A stretch of 64,000 nt of DNA, from positions 1-64,000 of the forward strand of contig JAYFPE010000007.1 in NCBI GenBank assembly GCA_034928145.1, read 5' to 3'. This DNA is from Pelethousia sp034928145 (GTDB taxonomy: Bacteria; Bacillota; Clostridia; Christensenellales; CAG-138). Every line of letters starts with the position of its first letter. The stretch's first letter is position 1. Below are positions 50,048-58,905 of the stretch, in pieces. A program made the translations under genes and the position numbers. The notes beneath the pieces are model-generated. The model saw nothing but the letters and a program-made list of their open reading frames with translations. It searched no databases and was not told where the DNA came from.

Positions 50048-50509
50048 TCAGTAATCCCGGACTAAGGTAAACCCGCCGCACCAATGATGGGTGGTGGGGG
50101 CAATATATAACTGCCTGCCGTCATCCAAAATGAAGTCCAGAATGAACGGGTCCGCGTTTTCGCCTATAACAGCCGCCAATTGTTCACAGGCTTCTTCGTT
50201 CGAGCAGGATACCTCGCAATCCAGCTCATACTCGATCAGACCATTGTCACGCAGCACCATGGAGCACACACCTTCCCGAATCCCATCCAGTTGGGTATCT
50301 TCGGAAATGTCCAGCCGATATGCAGCCGAATCGTGCCTGCGGTTCCATTCGCGGATAATTGCTTGAAAATATCCCGCCTCTTCAGCACCGCTCAGTTGAT
50401 GCTCGCAAAATAAATCTTCCAAATCCTCGCCATTTTGAAAACAATCCTTTATGTCCACAAGTGTTTCAAACAGGCATATCTGCGTGGGGCAGTAGAATTT
50501 TCCCCCCAT
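50048..50509 (-). CDS. acidic phage protein, unknown
   Basis: This 153-residue protein (FQNGEDLEDLFCEHQLSGAE, DFILDDGRQLYIAPTTHH) is rich in Asp and Glu and may be a small anti-host or DNA-mimic type protein, but no family is recognised. Behind promoter P9. Confidence 0.7.
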   Translation of the reverse strand: MGGKFYCPTQICLFETLVDIKDCFQNGEDLEDLFCEHQLSGAEEAGYFQAIIREWNRRHDSAAYRLDISEDTQLDGIREGVCSMVLRDNGLIEYELDCEVSCSNEEACEQLAAVIGENADPFILDFILDDGRQLYIAPTTHHWCGGFTLVRDY

Positions 50510-50535
50510 AAAAACGCCTCCTTCCTTGCAGACAC

Positions 50536-50564
50536 ATGATCGCTCGATAACCGCTTAAAGGCAA
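50536..50564 (-). promoter_or_regulatory. phage-family promoter P9
   Basis: TTGCCT (50559-50564), 17-base spacer, GATCAT (50536-50541). The inner spacer differs from the others (no CAGAGG), so it is a looser member. Confidence 0.6.
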
Positions 50565-50631
50565 GACATTTCTGCGGAGGCAATTCCCCCAAAGTGTAGG
50601 CGAGCGTTTGGTGCAAAGTGTGCCAACAAAA

Positions 50632-50736
50632 AAGCCCTCAGAGCGCTTGTGCTCCGAAGGCTTTTGTTTGCAAATTTTGATGGTATCAGTATAGCACATC
50701 AAAACGCAAAAGTCGTCCACGAAATTACTCACTTTC
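50632..50736 (-). repeat. 110 bp repeat copy B: -10 box plus attenuator-like terminator
   Basis: Same order as copy A: TGCTATACT (-10 at 50688-50693), leader, hairpin AAGCCTTCGGAGC with GCTCTGAGGGCTT and a T6 run. The hairpin loop and its lower stem differ from copy A while pairing is kept. Upstream end overlaps the stop of the 50729 gene. Confidence 0.75.
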
Positions 50737-51187
50737 CGTACAGCAGAAGGGCCAATCGGGCCAGCGCCCGGTTCTTTTTGTTATAAGCAGATGAGCGCTC
50801 AATGCTGAACCGCTCGCATACACTTCCAATCGCATCGGTCTGCCGAGAATCATCGTTGTGATAAAACTCCGATAAGACGAACCGCTCGTCCTCGCTCAAA
50901 GCCTCCCATGCGGGCTGGAACCACTCCATGTACTCTAGTGCCCTACGATATCGCTCCTTAAGGACGTCGATCTCATCCAGCGTAGCTGCCAAACGCGCTT
51001 CACCTGCCTTTGGATTTTTTATCCTCGGCATACCTGTGGGAGCGGAAGATCGCACTGCCGTCAGTTTTTCCGTCATCTCCTCCAAAATATCGGAGTGGTT
51101 CTGAAGAATGTACTCCATGGTAGAGTAATCCTTCAAGGCGTCGATGGCTGCCGCCTTTTTATCTAAATATATCCAAGCTATCGTCAT
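50729..51187 (-). CDS. RinA/ArpU-like phage transcription regulator
   Basis: This 152-residue protein is counted from MTIAWIYLDKK with GGAGGTG upstream, overlapping the VRR-NUC gene. The C-terminus (DAIGSVCERFSIERSSAYNK, then KNRALARLAL) is a sigma-4-like helix-turn-helix. Proteins of this type switch on late phage genes. It ends the replication operon, the place expected for a late activator. Confidence 0.78.
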   Translation of the reverse strand: MTIAWIYLDKKAAAIDALKDYSTMEYILQNHSDILEEMTEKLTAVRSSAPTGMPRIKNPKAGEARLAATLDEIDVLKERYRRALEYMEWFQPAWEALSEDERFVLSEFYHNDDSRQTDAIGSVCERFSIERSSAYNKKNRALARLALLLYGK

Positions 51188-51476
51188 GAGCTGGCACCTC
51201 CAAGGTATCAAGAATGGATTTGGCATCCTCGACACTTGTCACTTTGAAGGCTTCGCCCTTGGCAGCTCTGATTTTCCGAATCGTGGCTTCTTGCAGCTTT
51301 GTCAGCTTGCCGGACGGTGTTTTTACCTCAAAGGCGACGAACCGACCTTTGATGCAGCAGATGATGTCCGGCAAACCGGCTGTGCCATACATGCCGCCGT
51401 GCTCTTTCCAAGCAAAACAGCAAGGCACAGTCTTTAGATAACGCAGAATCGCGTTTGTGATGTCCTTTTCTGCCAT
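51159..51476 (-). CDS. VRR-NUC domain nuclease
   Basis: This 105-residue minimal VRR-NUC protein has KEHGGMYGTAGLPDIICCIK and FVAFEVKTPSGKLTKLQ with the PD-(D/E)xK residues D and E-x-K. It is probably a structure-specific endonuclease for recombination or replication ends. It lies directly after the iteron-like cluster. Confidence 0.93.
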   Translation of the reverse strand: MAEKDITNAILRYLKTVPCCFAWKEHGGMYGTAGLPDIICCIKGRFVAFEVKTPSGKLTKLQEATIRKIRAAKGEAFKVTSVEDAKSILDTLEVPAHDDSLDIFR

Positions 51477-51489
51477 AACGCACCTCGCG

Positions 51490-51672
51490 TTTTTGACAGG
51501 TTTGACAGGAAATCCTCAGCTTTTATAATGTATTATAAAATTCTTACTACATATAGCATTCTGGTCTTTAACGTAAGAAATATAAAAAACCCGTCAAACC
51601 TGTCAAATGCCTTATGTAGTAGGGGTTTTCGCCTCGCCGAACCTGTCAAATGCCTGTCAAAACCGTCAAAAA
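51490..51672. repeat. iteron-like cluster with AT-rich core (possible replication origin)
   Basis: TTTGACAGG is found at 51492 and 51501 on the plus strand and as CCTGTCAAA at 51599, 51642 and 51653. CCGTCAAA variants occur at 51591 and 51663. Between them lies an AT-rich tract (about 51525-51590). It falls between the primase and VRR-NUC genes. This would suit an origin for the phage primase/helicase, or operators. Confidence 0.6.
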
Positions 51673-51673
51673 A

Positions 51674-54160
51674 CTACTCATGGAATCGCAATCCCCGCCA
51701 TATGCGGCGTTTGCCCAGCTTGTCGACCGCTTTTTCGATGGTGTTGCCGATGGCTTCCACGTCCTTGTTGAAGTTGGCCTGCGACAGGGGCTTCAGGCCG
51801 TTTTTGTGGCAATATTCCCGATATTGCTGGAACAGCTCCTCGCGGACGCATTCCGCTTTTGCGTCGAGCACGCAGCATTCCTCAATGAAGGAAAGTGCAC
51901 TGTTGCTTTCCACCTTGTATCGCTGCAGTTCGGCGCGGGTCGCGTCGGTTTCGGAAAACAGGTAGCTGTTGGCCATGAGCCTTTTTAACCCCGTCAGTGC
52001 CCACATGAAAATCCCGTCTCGCTCCACGGTCAGCTTATCCAGCAGGTTGGGATCGCGCTTCTCAGGCGGCACCGCATTCGCAAAGCGGATGATGATAAGT
52101 CTGCGGTAAAATCCCTCGCTGCGGTCGCCATAATTGCGGGGTATCTCGTTACAGGAAAACAGCAACCGGGCATAAGGCTTGAAGCTGAAAGGATTCTTGT
52201 TTTTACGTTCGGCGGTGATGTAGTCCTCGCCGGTGAGCGCCTTAAAGATTCCGTTGTCATCCACACTCTTTGAAGGCAGGTCGGCAAAAATGTTTGCCAA
52301 CCGACCGAATAGCTCTGCGGTTTTGAACCGGTCGGAGAGCGATTGCCACGGGACATTACTCACGTTTTCGCTGCCCAGGAGGATCTCCTGAACGATGGAC
52401 AGCAGCGTCGATTTGCCCGCGTTGGGCGCTCCCACCAGCATGAAGCTCTTCTGCGCCTTGTTGATTGGAATCAGAAAATACCCGAATATCTCCTGCAGCA
52501 GGTAAATTTCCGGTTCCTCCAGTACACTTCTTATAAATTTCATGAACCGCGGGCATCCAGCGTTCTCCCTGTACGCCGCTTTGAGCTGCACCGTTGAGTA
52601 ATACTCCGATGTGTGCGGTTTGAAGCTGCCGTCAAGGACGTTGTACAGGCCGTTTGCCGTATTGATGATAAACGGATTGCAGTTAATCTCTCGGATCGGC
52701 TTATAGATGAGCATGCGCCACTGACCCTCGGTGTCGTTGATGCCCGACATGGTCGCGTATCGGTCGATCAGATGCTCGCGCACTTTGGCTGCAGCCTGCA
52801 AATCCGACGCGGCTTTATACACTCCGCCCTCATAGAGGTAATAGCTCTCCGCACCGTAAAAGGCGTCCACGTTTTTGGCCATGTGATTGGCCAGTAGGCC
52901 AGAAACGAACCGCAGACCCCGGTCCGTCACCTCATACCAGTCAGGCAGTTCCTCGCCGGAGGTTTCGCGCTTCGTATCCTTGCTGTCGCGGTATGCCTTG
53001 TATAGCTCCTTCTGCTGCGCCACCAGTGGCTTGACCGCGCTGGTTTTCAGGCCGAAATGCTCCTTCAACTCGTATTCGATGAATGTCCCCGCAACAACCG
53101 AATCCACGTTGTATAGGAAATCACGGACAAATTCCTGCGCGGTCTGCATATCGTCCACTGCAGACTTCCTGACCTCAAGCTCCGAAAGAAACACACGCAG
53201 ATCCTCAACGGCAAGGGGTTTATAGCAGAGGGCGGCGGGAGCCTTACAACCGCAACTTCCGTCCTCCATCTTCGGGCAGACGAAGCCCTTCTCGGCAATC
53301 GTCCGGCAGGTGATGGGCTTCGTCCCACTCTCCAGAAAGTGCTGGATTTTATCCTGCGTTTCTTTGCGGTCATAACCCGGATACGCCTTGGATAGTGCAT
53401 GAATGACGCGATTGCCTCCTTCGAACACCGCAAGATTCGTGATCATCGCATACCAGTCGTGCTCGGAGAGGGACTTGGCATTGTCCTTACAGTGCTGCGC
53501 AAAAAGACACCGCTTGATCACCAGAGCCAGTCCCTTGCGAGTGCCCTTAGGTGCGGGTGTTTTGATCACCGGATCGTCCGGCACCTCGGGCAACACTGCT
53601 TCCAATTCGGCCTGTGTGTAGCGCAACTCAGGATTGAATTTGATGCACTCCACCATAACCGGATCGCCCTTGCAGTGATAAAACCCGGGTAGCCGGAACA
53701 CGCGACTTTCGTTGATGCAGGCCGGGTCGCCTTGGAATCGGGCGATCAACCGTTTTTGTACTCTGCGAAAATCCGCGACCTTCGCATCCTTCATCAACCA
53801 GTAAACGTGAAGGGATTTTTTTGTTTTTACAATCAGCGATGGTTCGATGGAAAACGCCTCAACCTGCGCCACCTGCTCCTCGATGGACAGCTCGTCGCAC
53901 TCCACAAATTGTGCATTGATGCGGGTGATATCGGCATCTTCATGGCCGCCATAGTTGACCACGAAATAAATGCCGCGATTCTGTTGGTTGTGCTTTTGGA
54001 GAATATCTGCCATCGCGGCGATCTTTCCGGCCTCGCATTCCAGCTTCGAGCCACGAAACGAGCTGGTCTTTCGGTCATCAAAAATGCGTAGGCATACCGT
54101 TTCGCCTGCGTCGAAAAAGGGGCGCAGAAACTCTTCAAGCGGTATATCCAATGCTTTCAC
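51674..54160 (-). CDS. phage primase/helicase (D5/P4-like)
   Basis: This 828-residue protein has an N-terminal half with a RepB/primase-like pattern (RNRGIYFVVNYGGHEDADI, SLIVKTKKSLHVYWL) and a zinc segment (CPKMEDGSCGCKAPAALC). The C-terminal SF3 helicase has LVGAPNAGKSTLLSIVQEI and later RLLFSCNEIPRN. It should start replication at the phage origin. It overlaps the gene upstream by 4 bases. Confidence 0.93.
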   Translation of the reverse strand: MKALDIPLEEFLRPFFDAGETVCLRIFDDRKTSSFRGSKLECEAGKIAAMADILQKHNQQNRGIYFVVNYGGHEDADITRINAQFVECDELSIEEQVAQVEAFSIEPSLIVKTKKSLHVYWLMKDAKVADFRRVQKRLIARFQGDPACINESRVFRLPGFYHCKGDPVMVECIKFNPELRYTQAELEAVLPEVPDDPVIKTPAPKGTRKGLALVIKRCLFAQHCKDNAKSLSEHDWYAMITNLAVFEGGNRVIHALSKAYPGYDRKETQDKIQHFLESGTKPITCRTIAEKGFVCPKMEDGSCGCKAPAALCYKPLAVEDLRVFLSELEVRKSAVDDMQTAQEFVRDFLYNVDSVVAGTFIEYELKEHFGLKTSAVKPLVAQQKELYKAYRDSKDTKRETSGEELPDWYEVTDRGLRFVSGLLANHMAKNVDAFYGAESYYLYEGGVYKAASDLQAAAKVREHLIDRYATMSGINDTEGQWRMLIYKPIREINCNPFIINTANGLYNVLDGSFKPHTSEYYSTVQLKAAYRENAGCPRFMKFIRSVLEEPEIYLLQEIFGYFLIPINKAQKSFMLVGAPNAGKSTLLSIVQEILLGSENVSNVPWQSLSDRFKTAELFGRLANIFADLPSKSVDDNGIFKALTGEDYITAERKNKNPFSFKPYARLLFSCNEIPRNYGDRSEGFYRRLIIIRFANAVPPEKRDPNLLDKLTVERDGIFMWALTGLKRLMANSYLFSETDATRAELQRYKVESNSALSFIEECCVLDAKAECVREELFQQYREYCHKNGLKPLSQANFNKDVEAIGNTIEKAVDKLGKRRIWRGLRFHE

Positions 54161-54579
54161 GTCACCGCCTCCTTGCCTTGATTGATAAAGAATCGAATTT
54201 TGATCCCTCGCGCCTGCGCCCGTTCAATTTCCACCCTCATACCTTTGGTGATCGTGCTACCGAACACCCAAAGTTCATCGCATTTCCCCAAAAGCACCAG
54301 TCCGAAGGAAATCCCGAGGCTGCGCTGCGCCTTGTCCCGGTCGTCTAAAAACTGAGGATAGAGCAAGTGGGGCGCGAGGGGGATCGCGCCTTGCTCCACC
54401 GCATACTTGCAATACAACCGGGCGTTTTGCAGGTTCCGTTCCACGTCCCCCGCAAATGGGGAGCAGATGAACACCAGCGGTCTGCGCCTGTTTTCTTTTT
54501 CTTCCCGTTCAATGGCCATCAGCGCCGCATAAGGCGTGGGATCATAATATCGCTCGTGATTGTATTTGCTTACGCTCAT
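54157..54579 (-). CDS. deoxyribosyltransferase-like (DUF4406/DUF7768 type) protein
   Basis: This 140-residue protein (RRRPLVFICSPFAGDVERNL, FGLVLLGKCDELWVFGSTIT, KGMRVEIERA) matches the nucleoside 2-deoxyribosyltransferase-like fold, with E in the VEIERA loop. It may process nucleotides in infection. In the replication operon. Confidence 0.82.
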   Translation of the reverse strand: MSVSKYNHERYYDPTPYAALMAIEREEKENRRRPLVFICSPFAGDVERNLQNARLYCKYAVEQGAIPLAPHLLYPQFLDDRDKAQRSLGISFGLVLLGKCDELWVFGSTITKGMRVEIERAQARGIKIRFFINQGKEAVT

Positions 54580-54583
54580 AGCC

Positions 54584-55642
54584 TCACGCCTCGTTGATGA
54601 CCGCCCAGACCTCCCGGGGCATGACGGCGATCTGCCAGCCTACGCCTTCGAGAGCCGTGGCGCGGTCATAATCCTGCACGTCCTGCGACGCGCGGGTAAC
54701 AGCGTTGGATAAGCCGTAGCGCGACAGGTCGCCGCCGCTGATCAGATGCTGCAGCACGTCGTTTCCCTCGGACTGAGTCAGGCCGTACTGTTTGGCGGTC
54801 AGCTCCACCACCTGCGGTACCGACGCGGTGATCCTGATATCGACGGCCTCCCGCAGCTTATCGACCACCGACGTAAACCGCGCCTCATCGACGGCGGCTC
54901 GCACGATATCGGCCAATTTCAACATGAAGGCGTTATCTTCGGCCTGCAGCGTTTCATCGCTGTACAGCTCCCATGATTCTTCCAGCTCACGGCCAGCGTG
55001 ATATTTCCGCTGCCCGAGATCATTTACGATCATGCCATTCAGGCACACCAGTCGGTAAGCCAGTGGCATGACGGATACGCTGCCACGCCCGACCTCCGAG
55101 TTGGATATGATGATCCCGGCCTGTACGATATCGCCCGTTTGCACCTCGGCCTCAAGCCGGGGATTGACTACCTTGATGTACATCCTCGTTTCCGTGATCT
55201 CGCAACTGATGACCTGCGCGTCGGGCATCTCGCCGATGACCGGCAGTGTCGCCTTGGCGATTGCGTAATTGTCGATCCTACGGTACCGATCGCTCAAAAA
55301 CGCTCTGGCCGTCCCGTCCAGAGTCCGAATCGTATGTTTCGACGGCGCTTGCCTGAACCAGCCGTTGACATTCTGTGCAAGAAGCTCCGGATACTCGCCA
55401 CGCATCTTGTCGTAATACTTGGCGGGGATGCCCAGCGAAGCGCCGAGCTGCCTGTGAAACAGCTCCGTCATGCTGTACGGTGTAACCTCGCGCATTCCGC
55501 TTGGAAGCGGGCGGTGGAGGCTGAACAGCTCCGCGCTGTCCTCCAGCATCATGGCATCCGAGGTTACGATAAAATCGCGCTTGGCCTCGCGCTGTCGGTC
55601 AAGCTCCCGAGCCAAATCCTGCAAATTTCTGCCTGTTTTCAT
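54584..55642 (-). CDS. DUF932 phage/plasmid-like protein
   Basis: This 352-residue protein (SMTELFHRQLGASLGIPAKY, IRTLDGTARAFLSDRYRRID, NSEVGRGSVSVMPLAYRLVC) is a full DUF932 member, common in phages and plasmids. A role near DNA replication or repair is implied only by neighbours. Confidence 0.92.
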   Translation of the reverse strand: MKTGRNLQDLARELDRQREAKRDFIVTSDAMMLEDSAELFSLHRPLPSGMREVTPYSMTELFHRQLGASLGIPAKYYDKMRGEYPELLAQNVNGWFRQAPSKHTIRTLDGTARAFLSDRYRRIDNYAIAKATLPVIGEMPDAQVISCEITETRMYIKVVNPRLEAEVQTGDIVQAGIIISNSEVGRGSVSVMPLAYRLVCLNGMIVNDLGQRKYHAGRELEESWELYSDETLQAEDNAFMLKLADIVRAAVDEARFTSVVDKLREAVDIRITASVPQVVELTAKQYGLTQSEGNDVLQHLISGGDLSRYGLSNAVTRASQDVQDYDRATALEGVGWQIAVMPREVWAVINEA

Positions 55643-55646
55643 ATTC

Positions 55647-57572
55647 TTATACCTCCAATTCTTTTAGTTCGCCGAAGCGCACGCCGACCGCAGCTTCAGC
55701 CACAATCGGAACGTCGCATTCCTTGAAAGGCTGCTTTTCCATGCAAGCCTTGATAAAGATCGCCGCCTCCGGCACCTTGTCGTGGGGCAGCTCGAATACC
55801 AGCTCGTCGTGGATTTGCAGCAGGGGCCGCAGCCACATGCGTTCCGGCAATCCGGCGACGATGCGGCCAATTGCCAGCTTGAGGATGTCCGCCGCCGTAC
55901 CCTGAATAGGTGTGTTCAGCGCGCACCGCTCAGCGAAGGACTTTTTGCCCCAATCCTGCGAAGTGATGCCCGGCAGGTAACGCCGCCTGCCCAGCCACGT
56001 TTCCGTATATTTGCGAAATGCCGCCCGCTTTTTAACTTCCTCCTGCCATTGCGTGAGGCGGGGGTACCCGGCTTTCAGGTTGTCGATGATCCGCTCGCAT
56101 TCCGACAGGGACGTATGAAGCCCAGCCTTGAATTTCAGGTTGCGGTGCAGCCCTTTCGGGAACAGCCCGAAGAACACACCGAAATTGCACGCCTTGGCAA
56201 TGGCGCGGTGCTCCTTGTAATGTGCGGCGGTTTTGTCCGCCGCCTCCTCAAAGGGAATGTGGTAAATAACCGAGGTGGTCTGGGCATGGATGTCGCCACC
56301 TGTGCGGTAGGCTTCCAGCATCCGTTCATCACGACAGTAAAATGCGCCGATCCTCAATTCAATCTGCGAAAAATCCAGCGAAAGCAGCGTCTTGTCCTCG
56401 GGAGCGATGATGAAATTACGCACGCCGATTTCGTCGCTGTCAGCTCTTGGCATGTTCTGAAGATTGGGTTTACGCGCCGCGAAGCGCCCCGTCTCGGTAG
56501 CCAGCGGAAATAAATCAGGATGGATTCTGCCGGTGGAGTTGTTGATATGCGCCATATAGCCGTCGATGTAGGTGGACTTGAGCTTGCCCCATTTACGATA
56601 TTCTTGAACCAGCTTGAACAGCGGCACCAAATCCGGGCGCTTCTCCCCGCACCACTCCGCCAGCAGCACCAGCGCCTCATCATCCATAGCCTCTTGAAAC
56701 TTGGCCGTGGTTTTGAACACCGGCAGCCTCAAATCTTCATACAGATACTTCTTGAAAGCCGAAGTCGCGGCATTCGCACCGATGCTTACGTCACCGGTCA
56801 TGAATGCGATTTCCTCCCGGAGCTGCCGGAGCTTCGTCTCGGCCTCTTCCTGCTTTGCGGTCATCAGCTCTCGATCCACCGGCAGGCCGTTGTATTTCAT
56901 CAACCCGCAATAAACCGCCGTGGGCGATTCGATCTGCTCCACAACGAAGCGATGCTTGGGTAGATACCGGTCAAACCAGCCGTTGAAAAGTTGATACAGC
57001 CGCAGTGTATAGTCCGAGTCCGCGCAGGCGTACCGGACGGTTTCCGCATCCTGTGGATCCAATTCATCAAAATACCGGCCTGCGGTGACCTCCTCGAAGC
57101 CAGGCAGCTCCGCGCCGAGTAGCTCCGGCACCAGCGTTTTCAAGCCGCTGTCAGAAAGCGACCGAAACTGTGTGTGGCTTTTAAGCGTCAATTGCGCGGC
57201 AGCGATTGTGTCGTAGCATGGCAGCTGCAGGACAGTGCCCCGGGCATAAAGGAACATCGCCTCGAAGCTCAGATTGTGCGCGATCTTGATGATTCCGGTG
57301 TTTTGAAAAAACGATCCGGTCAGCCATTGCCACAGCGCATCCTGATCGGCGGCGTTTTCCCCGGCGCGGTGTGCCAGCGGCAAATATACCGCCGAGCCTT
57401 CGGCCACGGAGAAGCTGACGCCGACGATGTGCGCCTTGTGCGCATCCAGCGCCGCCTTTTCCTCGCCGCGAAAGGCATCGTCGGGCGAGGTTTCAAAGTC
57501 AAAGGCCACGAGGGCTGCGCCGCTGAGATATGCCTTGATTTCGGCAAGCGTTTTTATGTATACATAGTCCAT
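55647..57572 (-). CDS. phage DNA polymerase, family A with 3'-5' exonuclease
   Basis: This 641-residue protein is counted from MDYVYIKTL, after AAGGAGGAAATT. The exonuclease motif is FDFETSP (D25, E27). Polymerase motif A is SLDFSQIELRIG, motif B has AKACNFGVFFGLFPKG and motif C is QIHDELVFE. It replicates phage DNA. No 5'-3' exonuclease domain is present, as usual in phages. Confidence 0.96.
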   Translation of the reverse strand: MDYVYIKTLAEIKAYLSGAALVAFDFETSPDDAFRGEEKAALDAHKAHIVGVSFSVAEGSAVYLPLAHRAGENAADQDALWQWLTGSFFQNTGIIKIAHNLSFEAMFLYARGTVLQLPCYDTIAAAQLTLKSHTQFRSLSDSGLKTLVPELLGAELPGFEEVTAGRYFDELDPQDAETVRYACADSDYTLRLYQLFNGWFDRYLPKHRFVVEQIESPTAVYCGLMKYNGLPVDRELMTAKQEEAETKLRQLREEIAFMTGDVSIGANAATSAFKKYLYEDLRLPVFKTTAKFQEAMDDEALVLLAEWCGEKRPDLVPLFKLVQEYRKWGKLKSTYIDGYMAHINNSTGRIHPDLFPLATETGRFAARKPNLQNMPRADSDEIGVRNFIIAPEDKTLLSLDFSQIELRIGAFYCRDERMLEAYRTGGDIHAQTTSVIYHIPFEEAADKTAAHYKEHRAIAKACNFGVFFGLFPKGLHRNLKFKAGLHTSLSECERIIDNLKAGYPRLTQWQEEVKKRAAFRKYTETWLGRRRYLPGITSQDWGKKSFAERCALNTPIQGTAADILKLAIGRIVAGLPERMWLRPLLQIHDELVFELPHDKVPEAAIFIKACMEKQPFKECDVPIVAEAAVGVRFGELKELEV

Positions 57573-57636
57573 AATTTCCTCCTTGCCGCCCGTGACGGGG
57601 AGGCGGCCTGCGCCGCGCTCCCGCACAGGCCGAGCA

Positions 57637-58410
57637 TTACTTCAGCGGTTCGATAATCTCGCCGGTGGCCGGATCAATTTCGGAGAAGTCCGTTCCATCT
57701 TCCGAATCCATCGTGTTGTCAAAGTCGAACGCCAATTGTCTGCTGTAGGCTTTGACCTGCTCGGACAGCTTGTCGAGCAGTGCGTGCTCCTGCGGCGTAA
57801 GGATGCGGTCGATGGCAAACTGCGCCTGCGAGTAGGCGATACCACCGCTGTTCGTGGCCTTGCGCAGCGAAAAGCGCGTAACCACACTGTTGGATTTTCT
57901 ACCCTTGCCCAGTAGACGTTTGATGTACTTTGTGAACTCCTTCAGGCTGCCGGTGGGGAGGGAAAGCAGCAACGGAAAAATCTCGCCTTCCCGCAGCACA
58001 AAGATACGGCGGCGGTTTTTACACGCCTTGGAGTTGTTCTCCCCGGAACCGAATTTGTTGTACGGGCAGGTTTTGCAGTTGCCGCCCGGGTCGCCCTCGC
58101 CGGTGATCCCGTCGAAGCTGCCGCAGTCGGGCGGGTTGTTGCCGCCGCTGTATTTCGTTTTGTAGTAAGCGTGCAGGGTGTGATGGTACAGGATGACGCC
58201 GGAAAACTCTTTGACGGTATCCGGCTCGCCGGGGTTTTCGCCGGGAATCTCGAACACCGTGCTGCCAGCGGAGGGAATCTTGATCCTCTCAAAGCTGGTG
58301 TCCAACCCGTCCAGCTCCTCGGCCATCATCGCGGCCATGTTTACGTCCGCCAATTGAAGAAAGCCGCCGCTTTGCCGCTCTGTGAGCGCCGTTTCTTTTT
58401 TGTTTGCCAT
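57637..58410 (-). CDS. phage replication-region protein with cysteine motif
   Basis: This 257-residue protein has cysteines in PDCGSFDGITGEG, GGNCKTCPYNKFGS and KACKNRRRIFVLREGE that could bind zinc or an iron-sulfur cluster. TGSLKEFTKYIKRLLGKGR is conserved-looking. Similar proteins stand beside phage polymerases. It may bind single-stranded DNA, but I cannot name the family. Confidence 0.75.
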   Translation of the reverse strand: MANKKETALTERQSGGFLQLADVNMAAMMAEELDGLDTSFERIKIPSAGSTVFEIPGENPGEPDTVKEFSGVILYHHTLHAYYKTKYSGGNNPPDCGSFDGITGEGDPGGNCKTCPYNKFGSGENNSKACKNRRRIFVLREGEIFPLLLSLPTGSLKEFTKYIKRLLGKGRKSNSVVTRFSLRKATNSGGIAYSQAQFAIDRILTPQEHALLDKLSEQVKAYSRQLAFDFDNTMDSEDGTDFSEIDPATGEIIEPLK

Positions 58411-58424
58411 TTTGAAATCCTCCC

Positions 58425-58898
58425 TTAAAGTTGTTTTTTTGAAGCCTTACGAACCGCAACCGATGTCTTTTCAAAGACGTTTACAAGCCCTGAAAGCCAG
58501 TCGGGCAAAATATCTTCGTTCTCTTCGATCTGTTCTTTCACGAAGGATGACAGGGAGTTGGCGTTGACGGTTTCCGTCACCAGCTCGCCGTAGCCCTCGC
58601 GGCGAAGCGCCGCGAACAGCTCCTCCTTGCAGCCCGCAACAGCGGACGCCCTCGTTTTCGTAACCAGATAGAACATCACACCGCCGCGCGTGAAATTCTG
58701 CGTTTCGGATTCGGCCATCAGCTCCGATAGCCGATAATCTGTCTCGTCGATCTTGGCGTTGATCTCCTGAAGCTGCCGCTCGGCGGCTTCCTTTTGTTCT
58801 CGCAGCATCCTGAGCTGCTCGGCCAATTCAAACATCTTCTCGCCATCCGGCATCACGTTATCGGGCTTTCCGCTTTTTTCGTAATCCTGTGGTCGCAC
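58425..58898 (-). CDS. coiled-coil replication-region protein
   Basis: This 157-residue protein is counted from a GTG 7 bases after GGGAGGTGA. Residues about 20-60 form a coiled coil (LRMLREQKEAAERQLQEINA). A compact C-terminal domain (YLVTKTRASAVAGCKEELFA) ends it. Its start lies 7 bases past the SNF2 stop. Function unknown. Confidence 0.7.
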   Translation of the reverse strand: MRPQDYEKSGKPDNVMPDGEKMFELAEQLRMLREQKEAAERQLQEINAKIDETDYRLSELMAESETQNFTRGGVMFYLVTKTRASAVAGCKEELFAALRREGYGELVTETVNANSLSSFVKEQIEENEDILPDWLSGLVNVFEKTSVAVRKASKKQL

Positions 58899-58905
58899 TG
58901 CTTCT

